Assembly: GCF_017165765.1 (NCBI RefSeq)
Contig: NZ_JAFGZD010000007.1
Location: 268,310 to 332,309 of the forward strand
Source of the DNA: Pseudomonas capsici
GTDB lineage: Bacteria; Pseudomonadota; Gammaproteobacteria; Pseudomonadales; Pseudomonadaceae
Length of the DNA stretch: 64,000 nt
Reading direction: 5' to 3'
Below, piece after piece: positions 47,545 to 56,905 of this stretch; within the stretch, counting starts at the first letter, position 1; the number at the start of each line of letters is the position of its first letter. The notes beneath the pieces were generated by a model, which did no database searches, was not told the DNA's origin, and was given only the letters and a program-made list of their open reading frames with translations. The position numbers were made by a program, and so were the translations under genes.

Positions 47545-49305
47545 ATGATTCAGTTGCTAGGCCGTCTTTGGAAGTGTTTTACACTCAAAAGAAAGCTGCA
47601 GTTCTTTGTGATCCTCGGGCTCATGGTGGTTGCATCGCTTGCGGAAATAGTCAGCATCGGGGCCATCGTTCCCTTTCTGGCTGTCCTGATCAATCCGGAG
47701 AAGCTATTGAGCCAGCCGCTGGTGGGTGGTCTCTTTACGTCCATGGGTATCGATTCCGCCAACGGGCTTTTATTGCCACTGACCGTCATTTTCGCGGTAG
47801 CGGCCATATTCTCCGGTGTCAGTCGTTTTGTGCTGATGTGGGCGCAGAACAGGCTGAGTTCGGCTGTCGGTGGCGATCTGGCAGGCGACATTTACAAGAC
47901 GGTCATTCATCAGCCTTACAGCAAGCACATCTCGAGAAACAGCAGTGAAGTGATCACGGCTATTTTCAACAAGGTCGACACTGTGGTGCGGGAGTTTCTT
48001 TTCCCTTCCCTGACCATTGTCAGTTCGGCTTTCATGATGCTGGCAATCCTCGTGATTGTCCTGGCCATCCAGCCGGTGGTCGCCTTTCTTGCCTTTGCGA
48101 GTTTTGGCGGGGTTTACCTGGCGGTTGTACTGGTGACAAGGAAGCAGTTGAGAAAAGACAGTCTGGTGGTGAGCGTCACTTCTGATCGGCTGCTGAAGTT
48201 GATGAGCGAGAGTCTCGAAGGTATTCGGGACGTGATCATCGACTCGTCGCAACGTACCTATCGCAAGGACTTCGATAGCGCCGACTACAAGTTGCGTCGT
48301 GCCAGGGCCAACATCCAGATCATCGCGAACTCGCCACGATTCGCTATCGAATCGTTCGGCATGCTGATGATTGCGGTTTTTGCCTACTGGCTTGCGCAGT
48401 TGCCCGGTGGCCTGCTTGCCTCCATTCCCATGCTGGGTGCGCTGGCGCTGGCAGCACAACGCCTGCTTCCGGTATTGCAGCAATCCTATGCGGCCTGGGC
48501 TTGCATCAGCGGTGCACAGGATTCCTTGCGAGATGTACTGGATCTTCTGCCGGAAGAACGTAGCGAGGTCGAAATCGAAACCACGCGCATTCCTCTGGAT
48601 TTCAAGGACCGTCTGTCTCTGGATAATGTCTCGTATCGCTATGGCAACGATGCGCCGTGGGTATTGAAAAACATCAGCCTGAACATTCCCAAAGGTTCGC
48701 GGGTGGGGCTGATGGGGGCAACGGGCAGCGGAAAAAGTACCCTGATCGATATTCTGATGGGGCTGCTGACCCCTACGGATGGTGTCTTTGCGGTCGACGG
48801 TGTCGAGGTGAATACGGACAACAGTCGAAACTGGCAAGGCAACATTGCCCATGTGCCGCAGCAGATCTTTCTGTCCGACGCTTCTGTGGCTGAAAACATT
48901 GCCTTCGGCGTGCCTTACGAAAATATCGACTTTGACCGTGTGCGGCGAGCTGCTGCCAAGGCGCAGATTTCCGATGTCATCGAATCCTGGTCTGCGGGCT
49001 ATGACACACCGGTAGGAGAGCGAGGTGTCTTTCTTTCCGGCGGACAGCGCCAACGTATCGCGATCGCCCGGGCTTTCTATAAAGAGGCCAGCGTTATCAT
49101 TCTGGATGAAGCAACCAGTGCGCTGGACAGCAAGACCGAGCAGGAAGTCATGCGCGCCGTCGATGATCTTGGGGATGGCACGACGCTGATCGTCATTGCG
49201 CACCGGCTTAATACGCTGGAGACCTGTGATACTGTTATCGAGGTTGAAGGTGGAACAGTGGTAAGGTATGGCTCTTATGAGTCCGTATGCTGTGCTGTTC
49301 GTTAG
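47545..49305 (+). CDS. ABC transporter, PglK/MsbA-like glycolipid flippase
   Basis: A 586-residue half-transporter: six membrane helices in residues 1-325 and a nucleotide-binding domain with Walker A GATGSGKSTLIDIL (about residue 390), signature [14 protein letters not shown] (about 496) and Walker B VIILDEATSALD (about 518). The layout and its place in a sugar cluster suggest flipping of a lipid-linked oligosaccharide, as PglK does, rather than general lipid A export. Four bases after the aminotransferase. Confidence 0.88.
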   Translation: MIQLLGRLWKCFTLKRKLQFFVILGLMVVASLAEIVSIGAIVPFLAVLINPEKLLSQPLVGGLFTSMGIDSANGLLLPLTVIFAVAAIFSGVSRFVLMWAQNRLSSAVGGDLAGDIYKTVIHQPYSKHISRNSSEVITAIFNKVDTVVREFLFPSLTIVSSAFMMLAILVIVLAIQPVVAFLAFASFGGVYLAVVLVTRKQLRKDSLVVSVTSDRLLKLMSESLEGIRDVIIDSSQRTYRKDFDSADYKLRRARANIQIIANSPRFAIESFGMLMIAVFAYWLAQLPGGLLASIPMLGALALAAQRLLPVLQQSYAAWACISGAQDSLRDVLDLLPEERSEVEIETTRIPLDFKDRLSLDNVSYRYGNDAPWVLKNISLNIPKGSRVGLMGATGSGKSTLIDILMGLLTPTDGVFAVDGVEVNTDNSRNWQGNIAHVPQQIFLSDASVAENIAFGVPYENIDFDRVRRAAAKAQISDVIESWSAGYDTPVGERGVFLSGGQRQRIAIARAFYKEASVIILDEATSALDSKTEQEVMRAVDDLGDGTTLIVIAHRLNTLETCDTVIEVEGGTVVRYGSYESVCCAVR

Positions 49306-49596
49306 TTTTCAAATGAGCAGGCCTTGCAGAGTTACCAGTCCATGGTCCGGCAAGGCCTCGCTGCGCACATCGCCGATGCTACATACATTCATGGCCCTGC
49401 TTGACCTGAGCAGGACGCAGGTGCGCCTGTAATGTGGAATCTGGCCGCTGCAGGATGCGCCTGATAGCTGAAACACAGAATTGAGCGGAGAGTCCTGTCC
49501 ATGTGGATAGGTTTTCTGCTTTGAGAATCAGGGGGCAGCAGTCGGAAATGCATGGCTATTTCAGACTCTCCCCAGCGGTTTATGTCGGAGTGGGTC

Positions 49597-50475
49597 ATGA
49601 GTGATAGCGTTGGCAGGGTAAGCGGGAAAGATTGCACAATCATTGTTAATTCCTGCGACATCTACGAAGATGTGTGGCTCCCCTTTTTCTACTCACTTAA
49701 AGACATGTGGCCTGACTGTGACTGTCGGGTCATATTGAATACAGAGCAAAAAAGCTTCGAGTTCGACGGGCTTCAGGTGCGTACGTTAAAGCTCTCGGCC
49801 GATGAAGCCAGGCGCCCTTGGGGTTGGCGGCTGCGCAAGGCCCTGGCCTTGGTTGAAACTGAATTCGTTATTACTCTGTTTGATGATTTCATCCTGGAGT
49901 CTCCCGTCAATCAGCTGAAAATAGCTGACTGTATCCGGGCGATGAAAGAGCGCTCTGAAATCGCTGTTTTCTATTTCAGCAATATTCCTGGCGTCAACAG
50001 GGTTGAAGGCGACCTTGACGGTTTTGAAGTGGTCGGTGCGCGAGACGACTACCGCTTGAATTCTGCGCCTGCGCTCTGGAGAACCCGCAAGCTTGTCGAA
50101 TTTACCGGTGAAGTCGATTCGCCCTGGGCATGGGAGTTCTTCGGCAGTGCGCGAACCTACGGCGGCGGCGACATTTTTTATTGCGCCCAGATAGGCAAGG
50201 AAGACACGTTTGTTTACAACTACACGCTTGGCGGCGCTATCCGTAGAGGAAAGTGGGTGCCTAGCGTTATTACACCTGTGCTGAAGAAGTACAACTTGCC
50301 GATAGACATCAATAAAAGAGGTGTGGCAAGTGAGTCCTTGTCGGATGGAAAGTACAGTTTGAAATGGAAAGTCGATTTTTTTGTACTCGGCTTCAAGATG
50401 GTTGGTTTCAAGGCTTTTATCTTCTTGTACAGAGTGTTGGCAAAAAAATTGAGTGAAGGTGTTTCTCGTGGTTAA
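49597..50475 (+). CDS. Putative glycosyltransferase
   Basis: A 292-residue protein with a GT-A type pattern: CTIIVNSCDIYEDVWLPFF at the N terminus and the acidic ITLFDDFILESPV motif (about residue 85) that would bind the nucleotide-sugar metal. C-terminal segment has a hydrophobic stretch. No exact family is recognised. The ATG at 49597 has GGAGTGGGTC before it, favoured over two upstream ATGs. It starts 291 bases after the flippase; that gap seems empty. It overlaps the next gene by eight bases. Confidence 0.75.
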   Translation: MSDSVGRVSGKDCTIIVNSCDIYEDVWLPFFYSLKDMWPDCDCRVILNTEQKSFEFDGLQVRTLKLSADEARRPWGWRLRKALALVETEFVITLFDDFILESPVNQLKIADCIRAMKERSEIAVFYFSNIPGVNRVEGDLDGFEVVGARDDYRLNSAPALWRTRKLVEFTGEVDSPWAWEFFGSARTYGGGDIFYCAQIGKEDTFVYNYTLGGAIRRGKWVPSVITPVLKKYNLPIDINKRGVASESLSDGKYSLKWKVDFFVLGFKMVGFKAFIFLYRVLAKKLSEGVSRG

Positions 50476-51469
50476 GAAAAAGTTTACGTTTGGTGTTTTG
50501 ACCTTCAACCATGAGCTTTATATTATCGAGCACCTGGAAAGCATCAGGTTTCTGATAGAGACTTACGGTGCCGAATACGATTTCTGCCTGGTTATCGCGG
50601 ACGACTGTTCCCGGGATAAAACCATTGAGCTGGTCAATCGCTGGCTGTCTGTTCATGGCGGTTTGTTTGATGACGTCAAGGTTCTGGATTATTCGAAGAA
50701 TAACGGGACCTGCTTTAACTATACCCGTATCTGGCCCCATGTTGAGGGCGAGCTGTTCAAAATCACCGCCGGTGATGATGTCTATTCCCATGTGAATATT
50801 TTCGAGGAAGCCGAACAGTTAAGCTCCAATGAATATTATTCCGGCCTGCCTCTGCTGTTGATCGATGGTGAAATCCTCAATTCGCCCTCAACCATTTTTC
50901 ATATCCTGGCTTCTGATGTCATCTATAAAGACAAGCCTTTCATGGCGCGCCTGAAAAATATCAGCAGCATCAATACGCCAAATCTATTTTGCAATAAGAA
51001 GCTTCTTCTCAATGATGAGCTGGGTCGCTTCATCAATAGCTACAGTGTCACTGAAGACTTTCCGATGCTGGTAAAGACTGCAGAGCTTTATAGCAATGTC
51101 AGCTTTCATCAGTCAAGTAAAGTATATGTTTACTATCGGCGTACGTCTGGATCGACCTATCTTGTCAGAGGGTCAGACTTCGACAAGGACAAGCTGAATA
51201 TTTTCAACCATATGCTTTCTCTGGAGAAAGGCTGGTTTGGGCGTATTCTCCTGAAGAATCGGTTGTATTGCTACAACCTCGATAACGGGCTTTTGAAAAA
51301 GCTGTTCAACCTGAACTATTACGTTTATCTGTTCCGGTTGATGACAAGGCTTCTGCCGACCTTGAAGCGTTATTCCGAATCGACTCCCGATGTGGCGCGT
51401 CACAAGTCACATTATGAGATGGTCAGCAAAAGGGCAGCTGATTTCCATGCAGGACAGAGCCATGCATGA
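50468..51469 (+). CDS. Family 2 glycosyltransferase
   Basis: A 333-residue protein. FTFGVLTFNHELYIIEHLESI and DFCLVIADDCSRDKTIEL, quoted in parts, are the GT2 nucleotide-binding start, and FKITAGDDVY (about residue 98) is the DXD-like motif. It probably adds a sugar to the lipid-linked repeat unit. The GTG at 50468, with GAAGGTG upstream, is the likely start; a GTG five codons earlier is possible. Confidence 0.85.
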   Translation: MVKKKFTFGVLTFNHELYIIEHLESIRFLIETYGAEYDFCLVIADDCSRDKTIELVNRWLSVHGGLFDDVKVLDYSKNNGTCFNYTRIWPHVEGELFKITAGDDVYSHVNIFEEAEQLSSNEYYSGLPLLLIDGEILNSPSTIFHILASDVIYKDKPFMARLKNISSINTPNLFCNKKLLLNDELGRFINSYSVTEDFPMLVKTAELYSNVSFHQSSKVYVYYRRTSGSTYLVRGSDFDKDKLNIFNHMLSLEKGWFGRILLKNRLYCYNLDNGLLKKLFNLNYYVYLFRLMTRLLPTLKRYSESTPDVARHKSHYEMVSKRAADFHAGQSHA

Positions 51470-51535
51470 GTAAACGGCACGTGAGTGTTAGGCTTTTTGG
51501 GATTGGAAAAGGTTTAATCTTCTTCGGTGGGCTGG

Positions 51536-53188
51536 ATGAAAACTGCTAAATTCTACATACCGCTTTTACTTGTTGAAAGCTACCTGCTGTTCACGCTGTG
51601 GCTGTTTTTTTTCGGCCCGGTGATCTGGCCCGTCGAAAATAAGAAAGAGTTCCTTTTCGTTGTATCCCTCTATCATGCGTTTTTTATCGCAGGGTATCTT
51701 CTGTCTTGCCGTTTCTCGCTAAAACAGTCGATCAGGACTGTTGAGTCTAACGGTCATAATCTGTTTTTGAGATATTACTGGATTATTATCGTCTTCGCGT
51801 TCATAGCGATGGTGATCCTGCATCGCAACACGACGCTTTCCAGATCATATTTTCCTACCGGCTTTTTCTCGGAGTTACTGAAGGGGTTGCTGGCACCTGC
51901 CGAGGTGCGCAGTTTTTATGCTTCTGCAGCCTCAAGAGAAGGGTTTTCCGGGAATGCTTATGTAACGGGGTTGCTCCTGTTTTTCGGCGTATTCAAGTAC
52001 GTCCTGTTACCAGGCCTGGTGTTCTTCTGGGACCGGTTGAGTACCACGCGCAAGGTTGTGGGTTTTCTGGTGGTCATGCTTCCGTTGTGCACGGGCATCA
52101 TCTCCAGTCTGAGCGCGATCAATTTCTATTACCTTTTTGTTGTGTCGGTCTGCCTTTTTGGTGTGGTGATTTCGAATAAGTCTGCCGGATTTTTTGTCGA
52201 GCTCGGACGGCGCAAGACCTTTCTGTTCTTTCTGGCTTTTATATTCCTGTTCTCGTTCTGGCAGTTTTATAGCGTCAAATCCGGTGTGTCGCCTTACAAG
52301 GTTTTCTTTGAAGACGAAAAACCTGTCTCGTTCAGCTATCTGAACGAAACGGGAAGTGTTTTCAAAAGCGATCTGGAACCGGCTGAAAAAGCCAAGGTTG
52401 CCGATTCGTCAGTAAAAGACACTGCTCCAGCCGTGCCAGAAAACGTCGATATCACTGTGCGGCCTGCCAAGACCAATGTTGTGGCCTTGCCGGCGACGGT
52501 TGATAACAAGGGGGCTGCAGCGAAGAACAATACTGCAGGCCAGCCGACAAAGACGATAACTCCAGAGTTGTCTGCGAAGACCGAAACTGCAGCCTTGCCA
52601 GAAATTGCCAAGGTGGCAAACGTGCCTGCCCAGGTTGCCGTCGCAGTCGTACCTGAGAAGTCCCCGCTTACCGATTTTTATGAAAAGCTGACCGTCTATC
52701 TGGTGCAGGGCTACCAAGGCGTATCCATTGCGCTTGGCGAGAAGTTCGACAGCTCATATGGCATCGGGCATTCAGTCTTCCTGCAGCGGGTCTTTGCCGA
52801 GCATTTGGGTATTGATGTAAGGGACAGAACGTTCCAGCGCAAGATTACTGCACGCTGGGACGAGAATGTTTACTGGCATTCGTTCTACAGCTACATGGCA
52901 AATGATGTCAGCTTCTTTGGCGTGTCGATTGTCATGCTGATTCTGGGCTGGTATTTCGCAAACGTTTATCTTGCCGTGGTCATTGATGATGACTTCTTTG
53001 CGAAAATGCTGCTGCCGTTGTTTGCCATCATGTTCTTGTATATCCCGGCGAATAATCAGATTTTCAGCTTTCTGGAAACCATGATTTCGTTCTGGATACT
53101 CACGGCGCTCTATATTTTCCACAGGCGTCGTACCGCTGTCCGGCATGCTCAAGGCTTCACTGAAGTGAACACGGCCGGGCAGGTCTAG
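51536..53188 (+). CDS. Wzy-like O-antigen/polysaccharide polymerase with a low-complexity loop
   Basis: A 550-residue inner-membrane protein with about ten hydrophobic helices (residues 5-27, 40-55, 80-97, 135-165, 175-215, 230-245 and three or more after 460). Between helices, residues about 279-375 are a hydrophilic stretch almost wholly of Ala, Pro, Val, Lys, Thr and Glu with imperfect repeats (ALPATV, AALPEIAK, NVPAQVAVAV). The part after it (residues about 380-450, YGIGHSVFLQR) resembles the large periplasmic loop of oligosaccharide-repeat polymerases. Start ATG 51536; a GTG three codons upstream is possible. Substrate unknown. Confidence 0.75.
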   Translation: MKTAKFYIPLLLVESYLLFTLWLFFFGPVIWPVENKKEFLFVVSLYHAFFIAGYLLSCRFSLKQSIRTVESNGHNLFLRYYWIIIVFAFIAMVILHRNTTLSRSYFPTGFFSELLKGLLAPAEVRSFYASAASREGFSGNAYVTGLLLFFGVFKYVLLPGLVFFWDRLSTTRKVVGFLVVMLPLCTGIISSLSAINFYYLFVVSVCLFGVVISNKSAGFFVELGRRKTFLFFLAFIFLFSFWQFYSVKSGVSPYKVFFEDEKPVSFSYLNETGSVFKSDLEPAEKAKVADSSVKDTAPAVPENVDITVRPAKTNVVALPATVDNKGAAAKNNTAGQPTKTITPELSAKTETAALPEIAKVANVPAQVAVAVVPEKSPLTDFYEKLTVYLVQGYQGVSIALGEKFDSSYGIGHSVFLQRVFAEHLGIDVRDRTFQRKITARWDENVYWHSFYSYMANDVSFFGVSIVMLILGWYFANVYLAVVIDDDFFAKMLLPLFAIMFLYIPANNQIFSFLETMISFWILTALYIFHRRRTAVRHAQGFTEVNTAGQV

Positions 53189-53211
53189 AAGTTCGCATCG
53201 AGTGACTTCAT

Positions 53212-53235
53212 ACCCCACCGGTTTCAAGGTGGGGT
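53212..53235 (+). terminator. Hairpin after the glycan cluster
   Basis: ACCCCACC, eight-base loop, GGTGGGGT: a perfect eight-base stem 23 bases after the polymerase stop. The following TGCGCTTGG is not a T-run, so termination is likely but not certain. Confidence 0.55.
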
Positions 53236-53345
53236 TGCGCTTGGAAATGACGTGCAGGAAAACAGTCCGTCAATCCGGGCGGTAATTGAGGTGCAAGGGA
53301 GTTTTCGGCTGAAGCGGCAACCCTTGGAACCAAGGGAAAGGAAGA

Positions 53346-53387
53346 TGGCGCACTCGGCGGGATTCGAACCACGACCCCTGCCTTCGG
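53346..53387 (-). repeat. att site: 3' fragment of a tRNA-Arg(CCG) gene
   Basis: On the minus strand it reads CTCCGAA (anticodon loop with CCG), the 3' anticodon stem GGCAG, GGGTC, a T-arm with TTCGAAT, and the acceptor end ending GTGCGCCA. The 5' half is missing: the base after the anticodon loop leads into unrelated DNA. The T-stem has GTGG where GTGGG is needed to pair with CCCGC, so this copy is not functional. This is the usual signature of an integration junction: the intact tRNA should lie at the other end of the island, to the right. Confidence 0.72.
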
Positions 53388-53419
53388 AGTCCTAAAAGTC
53401 GACGTTTAGAATCAATACG

Positions 53420-53489
53420 TTAGCGGGGATTAGCTGGGAAATCAACGGGTTGTGTTAGCTGAGGTTAGCGGGTTTTCGCCCCGATTAGC
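53420..53489. repeat. Five phased TTAGC direct repeats
   Basis: TTAGC occurs at 53420, 53430, 53455, 53465 and 53485, all in one orientation with spacings of 10, 25, 10 and 20 bases; several continue as TTAGCGGGG. Ten-base spacing places pairs on one face of DNA. Next to the att fragment, they look like integrase arm-type or excisionase binding sites. Confidence 0.6.
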
Positions 53490-53610
53490 GGGGCGAGTGT
53501 GGCAGATTTGTGGCATCGCTACTTATTCGCGTTGCGTAGCGAGGCGGTGGCCATCGTCATCGGCTACCCGTATTAAAAAAGGTAGGCGTGCTCGTTATCA
53601 TTGCTGAGCT

Positions 53611-54801
53611 TTATCTAACCAATCGAGCTGTTTGCGGATCGTATGCAAAACTGAGAATTGACCCATCCCGAATGCGCTCAACCGCCTCGTCGATCACATG
53701 CAGCGGCACTAGGAACCACTCCCTAGGTTTCACCGGATGGCCGAAGCGGTCTTCGATGGTCAAGTCCAACTGCGCTGCGCCAAACAGGCGGTGGAAGATG
53801 TTTTCAAGCCTAGTGCGGTTCAGGTTGTGCAGCTTGTAAGTAGCGACCACCTCCACATCGGCCAGCAGGTAGGTGGCATCTTTCGCAGCCGCCGCGATGC
53901 GGGTTTCCACCTTGCCACCGGTCACGCCAATCTTGTGGATCAGCTCGCGGTGTTTGGCTACGAATGGGTGGCTGGACTGGCTGCGCAGAACATAGATAGT
54001 GCCAGTCTCGATGTCGTCCGGCTCGGTTATGTCGCTGAACAGCGGGCCGGAATCTACCTTGATAAGCCGAGATCCGGCACGCCCGTCACTGTCTTTGTAG
54101 AGCGCCCGCTGCAAGGATCGTAATAGCAGATCGCTTTCCGTCTCATTGGAGTAGATGACGCGCAAGCGCCCATTCATCTCCGCATTCGGCGTCTTGTAGG
54201 TATCGCCCACTTTGGCGACATACGCAATGAGTCCGCTCAAAATGAAGAAGTCCCCGGCCTCGATGCTCGCGTTCTTGCCAAAGGGCTTGGTTACCCACAA
54301 TTTCTGCTTGAGGCCCGCTTCCACCTCATCAAACAGTGGCTTGAACTTCTCGAAGTCTTTACATGGATTCCGAGTGGCCATTTCTTCTGCGGCTTTTATT
54401 GCAGCGCTGGAACGCACATGTCGCAGCACTGTGATGTCGTCCTGCTCGACAGACTCACTGCCGATGCCCAGCTCGGCGAGCAAAGCGTCTTCATCCAGGT
54501 CATCCACATTTACTGTGGCGACTGCCGAACCCGACAGTAGGCCGTGACTATCCAGGCCGGCCAGTAGGGTTTGTGCCTCCGGCAGCTTGCACAGCTGATC
54601 CAGGCGTACGGCATACAAGCGCTCGAAGATGTCGCGGTCTTCGCCATGCAGTGGGACGCGGCGGTGGGTCTTGTAGAAGCGCTGAATGTCCTCGAAGCCA
54701 GCGATGATGCGTTCTTCGCGAGGGGTTCGAGTGGTTGTCTTGAGCGTGGGGACTTCTACTCCCAACGCATCCAGCAGGTCGTCATCGTTCATATCAGCCA
54801 T
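53611..54801 (-). CDS. GIY-YIG nuclease family protein of an R-M-like operon
   Basis: A 396-residue protein. The N-terminal 220 residues are unassigned and acidic. The C-terminal half holds a Mug113/T5orf172-type GIY-YIG domain: GTIYVLRS (first Tyr), IHKIGVTGG (the YIG element as KIG), VETRI with the catalytic Arg, and RLENIFHRLF with the metal-binding Glu. It can be expected to cut DNA. Its ATG overlaps the helicase stop region by eight bases, so the two are coupled. It is the last gene of the operon. Confidence 0.82.
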   Translation of the reverse strand: MADMNDDDLLDALGVEVPTLKTTTRTPREERIIAGFEDIQRFYKTHRRVPLHGEDRDIFERLYAVRLDQLCKLPEAQTLLAGLDSHGLLSGSAVATVNVDDLDEDALLAELGIGSESVEQDDITVLRHVRSSAAIKAAEEMATRNPCKDFEKFKPLFDEVEAGLKQKLWVTKPFGKNASIEAGDFFILSGLIAYVAKVGDTYKTPNAEMNGRLRVIYSNETESDLLLRSLQRALYKDSDGRAGSRLIKVDSGPLFSDITEPDDIETGTIYVLRSQSSHPFVAKHRELIHKIGVTGGKVETRIAAAAKDATYLLADVEVVATYKLHNLNRTRLENIFHRLFGAAQLDLTIEDRFGHPVKPREWFLVPLHVIDEAVERIRDGSILSFAYDPQTARLVR

Positions 54802-56905
54802 TGGCGGATTCCCCCTGTGCCGCTTTGGCCTGGGCGCGGTAGCGTGCCAACGCAGCTACACCTTCGGCCATGCGTTTTTCCCAGGCATCGGCGGAGTTGA
54901 TGTCAGGCAGGCGGCCACGCTCGTTCTTGAACTGCAAAGCACGCTTTGCCAGATCACGTGCTTCGTCTTCGGGAATGCTCACTTTCTTGGCTGCAATGCT
55001 GGCTTGGACCTGGCGCAGAGATTTTTCATCCATCGCCTTCGCCAGCACTGCATAGGCGGCATCGAATGGGTTAATGCGGTCGATCAGATCAATGTCCAGC
55101 TCGCGCACGTTAACGAACTTGCGCACGCCATCAAGCAGTGCGGTACTGCCCTGCACGTTGTCGCTACCGTTAGCATCAGCCTGCGCCAGAGCCAGCTTGG
55201 CCTGTTGGGTAATGTTCATGGCGGCGATGGCATGCTGGCGGATGGCTTCCTGGTCGACGTCGCCCAAATCGGGGTAACGCTCGCGCACGATCTTGCCCAT
55301 GCGCAGTTGGGTCAGCTCTTCCGGCAGGGTGTTTTCCTTGTCGAACAGGCCGCGCTCCAGCACGGTTTTGTCCTGCAGGAAGCTGGTCACTACTTCGTTC
55401 AAGTCTTCTTTGCAGATGCGCGTGGCTTCTGTGCTTTGCGGTGTGGTCAGGCCGTTGATCTCGACATGGAACTGGCCCGTGGTTTCATTCACGCCCAGGT
55501 TGGTGCCGCCTGGTTGATAACCATCTGGCCCGTAATTGAAGCCTTCTTTAGGCCCGGTATCTTTCGGGGTGAACTCATAGCGTGGGGCCAACACCTGTTC
55601 CATCAGCAGGCTGGCGGAAATGGCCTTGAGCATATCGTTCACCGCCTCGGCTACAGCAGCTTGATCAGCTGTGGGCTCGGCGATCAGGTTGGTGAAGCGC
55701 GAGCGCTCCTTGCCCTCGGCATCCCGCGTGGCACGGCCAATGATCTGCACGATTTCGGTCAGGCTTGAACGGTAGCCGATGGTCAGCGCATGCTCGCACC
55801 AGATCCAGTCAAAGCCTTCCTTCGCCATACCCAGGGCGATGATCACATCCACGTTGTCGCGGTTGTTCTTCTGCGCCGGATCTTTCAGTGCGCCGAGAAC
55901 TTTGGAGCGTCTGGCCGCGTCGCTGTCATCCACTAGGTCGGCCACTTTCAGCGTGCGGCCGTCCTTGGCTTTGATCAGGTGGAAGCCGGTCGCTGGGTCG
56001 ACACCCTGCCAATCGCCCAGCGAGCTCATGATCTCGTTGACCTCGCGCTCCTTGTCTTTGAGACTCTCACGGGCATTTACGTTTGGAATGTGGACGATGG
56101 TTTTCAGCGCCGGGTCTAGGACCTTGGCGACTGCATCCACATACCTCCCGGTGTAGAAGAAGTAGCCAATATCCAGCGACTTGAGCCAGCGATAGCCGTT
56201 GAGCTGCTCGTAGTAGGTGTACGTCACCGTCTCAAACTTGTTCTCTTCCGACGGTGCCAGCACGGCCTCGCTGTCACCACGGAAGTAGGAGCCGGTCATG
56301 GCAACCAGATGCACCTTGTCGCGGTTGATAAACGCGCTCAGTTGGCTGCCCAGTTTGTTGTCCGGGTTGGCGGAAACGTGGTGGAACTCGTCGATGGCAA
56401 TCAGGCGGTTGTCGAAGGCGTCGATTCCAAGATCTTCGACGGCAAAGCGGAAGGTGGCATGGGTGCAGACCAGCACCTTTTCGCCGCTGATCAGGAAGGC
56501 GCGCACGGCATCTACCTTGGACTTGGCCACACGCGGCTCATCGATGCCAGGGGCATTGCACAGGTTCCACTGTGGGGCTACTTGCCAGTCCCAATAGAAG
56601 CCATGTTGGCTCAACGGCTCATCGGCAAAGCTGCCGCCAATGGAACGCTCCGGTACTACGACGATGGCCTGTTGCAGTCCTTGGTTATGGAGCTTGTCCA
56701 AGGCGATAAACATCAGGGCGCGGGACTTTCCAGATGCCGGTGGGGATTTGATCAGCAGATACTGTTCGCCGCGCTTGGTATAGGCGCGTTCCTGCATGGT
56801 ACGCATGCCCAGCTCATTGGCCTTGCTGGATGCCCCAGTGTGCGCGGTAGCAATGGATACCGACGGCACCGTGTAGCTGTTGGTCGGGTTGGTAGTCTTA
56901 GTCAC
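54794..56905 (-). CDS. SF2 DEAD/DEAH helicase of an R-M-like operon
   Basis: A 703-residue helicase. Motif I is KSPPASGKSRAL (about residue 55), motif II IAIDEFHHVS (DEFH), motif III VAMTGSY and motif VI QIIGRATRD, with a C-terminal region of about 250 residues that is unassigned. It likely translocates on DNA for the restriction module. The start is a GTG (56905) with GGAGGA eight bases upstream; it overlaps the end of the YhcG remnant. The GIY-YIG gene overlaps its 3' end. Confidence 0.87.
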   Translation of the reverse strand: MTKTTNPTNSYTVPSVSIATAHTGASSKANELGMRTMQERAYTKRGEQYLLIKSPPASGKSRALMFIALDKLHNQGLQQAIVVVPERSIGGSFADEPLSQHGFYWDWQVAPQWNLCNAPGIDEPRVAKSKVDAVRAFLISGEKVLVCTHATFRFAVEDLGIDAFDNRLIAIDEFHHVSANPDNKLGSQLSAFINRDKVHLVAMTGSYFRGDSEAVLAPSEENKFETVTYTYYEQLNGYRWLKSLDIGYFFYTGRYVDAVAKVLDPALKTIVHIPNVNARESLKDKEREVNEIMSSLGDWQGVDPATGFHLIKAKDGRTLKVADLVDDSDAARRSKVLGALKDPAQKNNRDNVDVIIALGMAKEGFDWIWCEHALTIGYRSSLTEIVQIIGRATRDAEGKERSRFTNLIAEPTADQAAVAEAVNDMLKAISASLLMEQVLAPRYEFTPKDTGPKEGFNYGPDGYQPGGTNLGVNETTGQFHVEINGLTTPQSTEATRICKEDLNEVVTSFLQDKTVLERGLFDKENTLPEELTQLRMGKIVRERYPDLGDVDQEAIRQHAIAAMNITQQAKLALAQADANGSDNVQGSTALLDGVRKFVNVRELDIDLIDRINPFDAAYAVLAKAMDEKSLRQVQASIAAKKVSIPEDEARDLAKRALQFKNERGRLPDINSADAWEKRMAEGVAALARYRAQAKAAQGESANG

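Noticed and set aside
47770..49203. 477-codon open frame antisense to the flippase
   Set aside because: Walker and signature motifs prove the plus-strand gene; the antisense frame has no family features.
53346..53391. A functional tRNA gene
   Set aside because: Only the 3' half is present and the T-stem is one base short, so it cannot fold as a tRNA.
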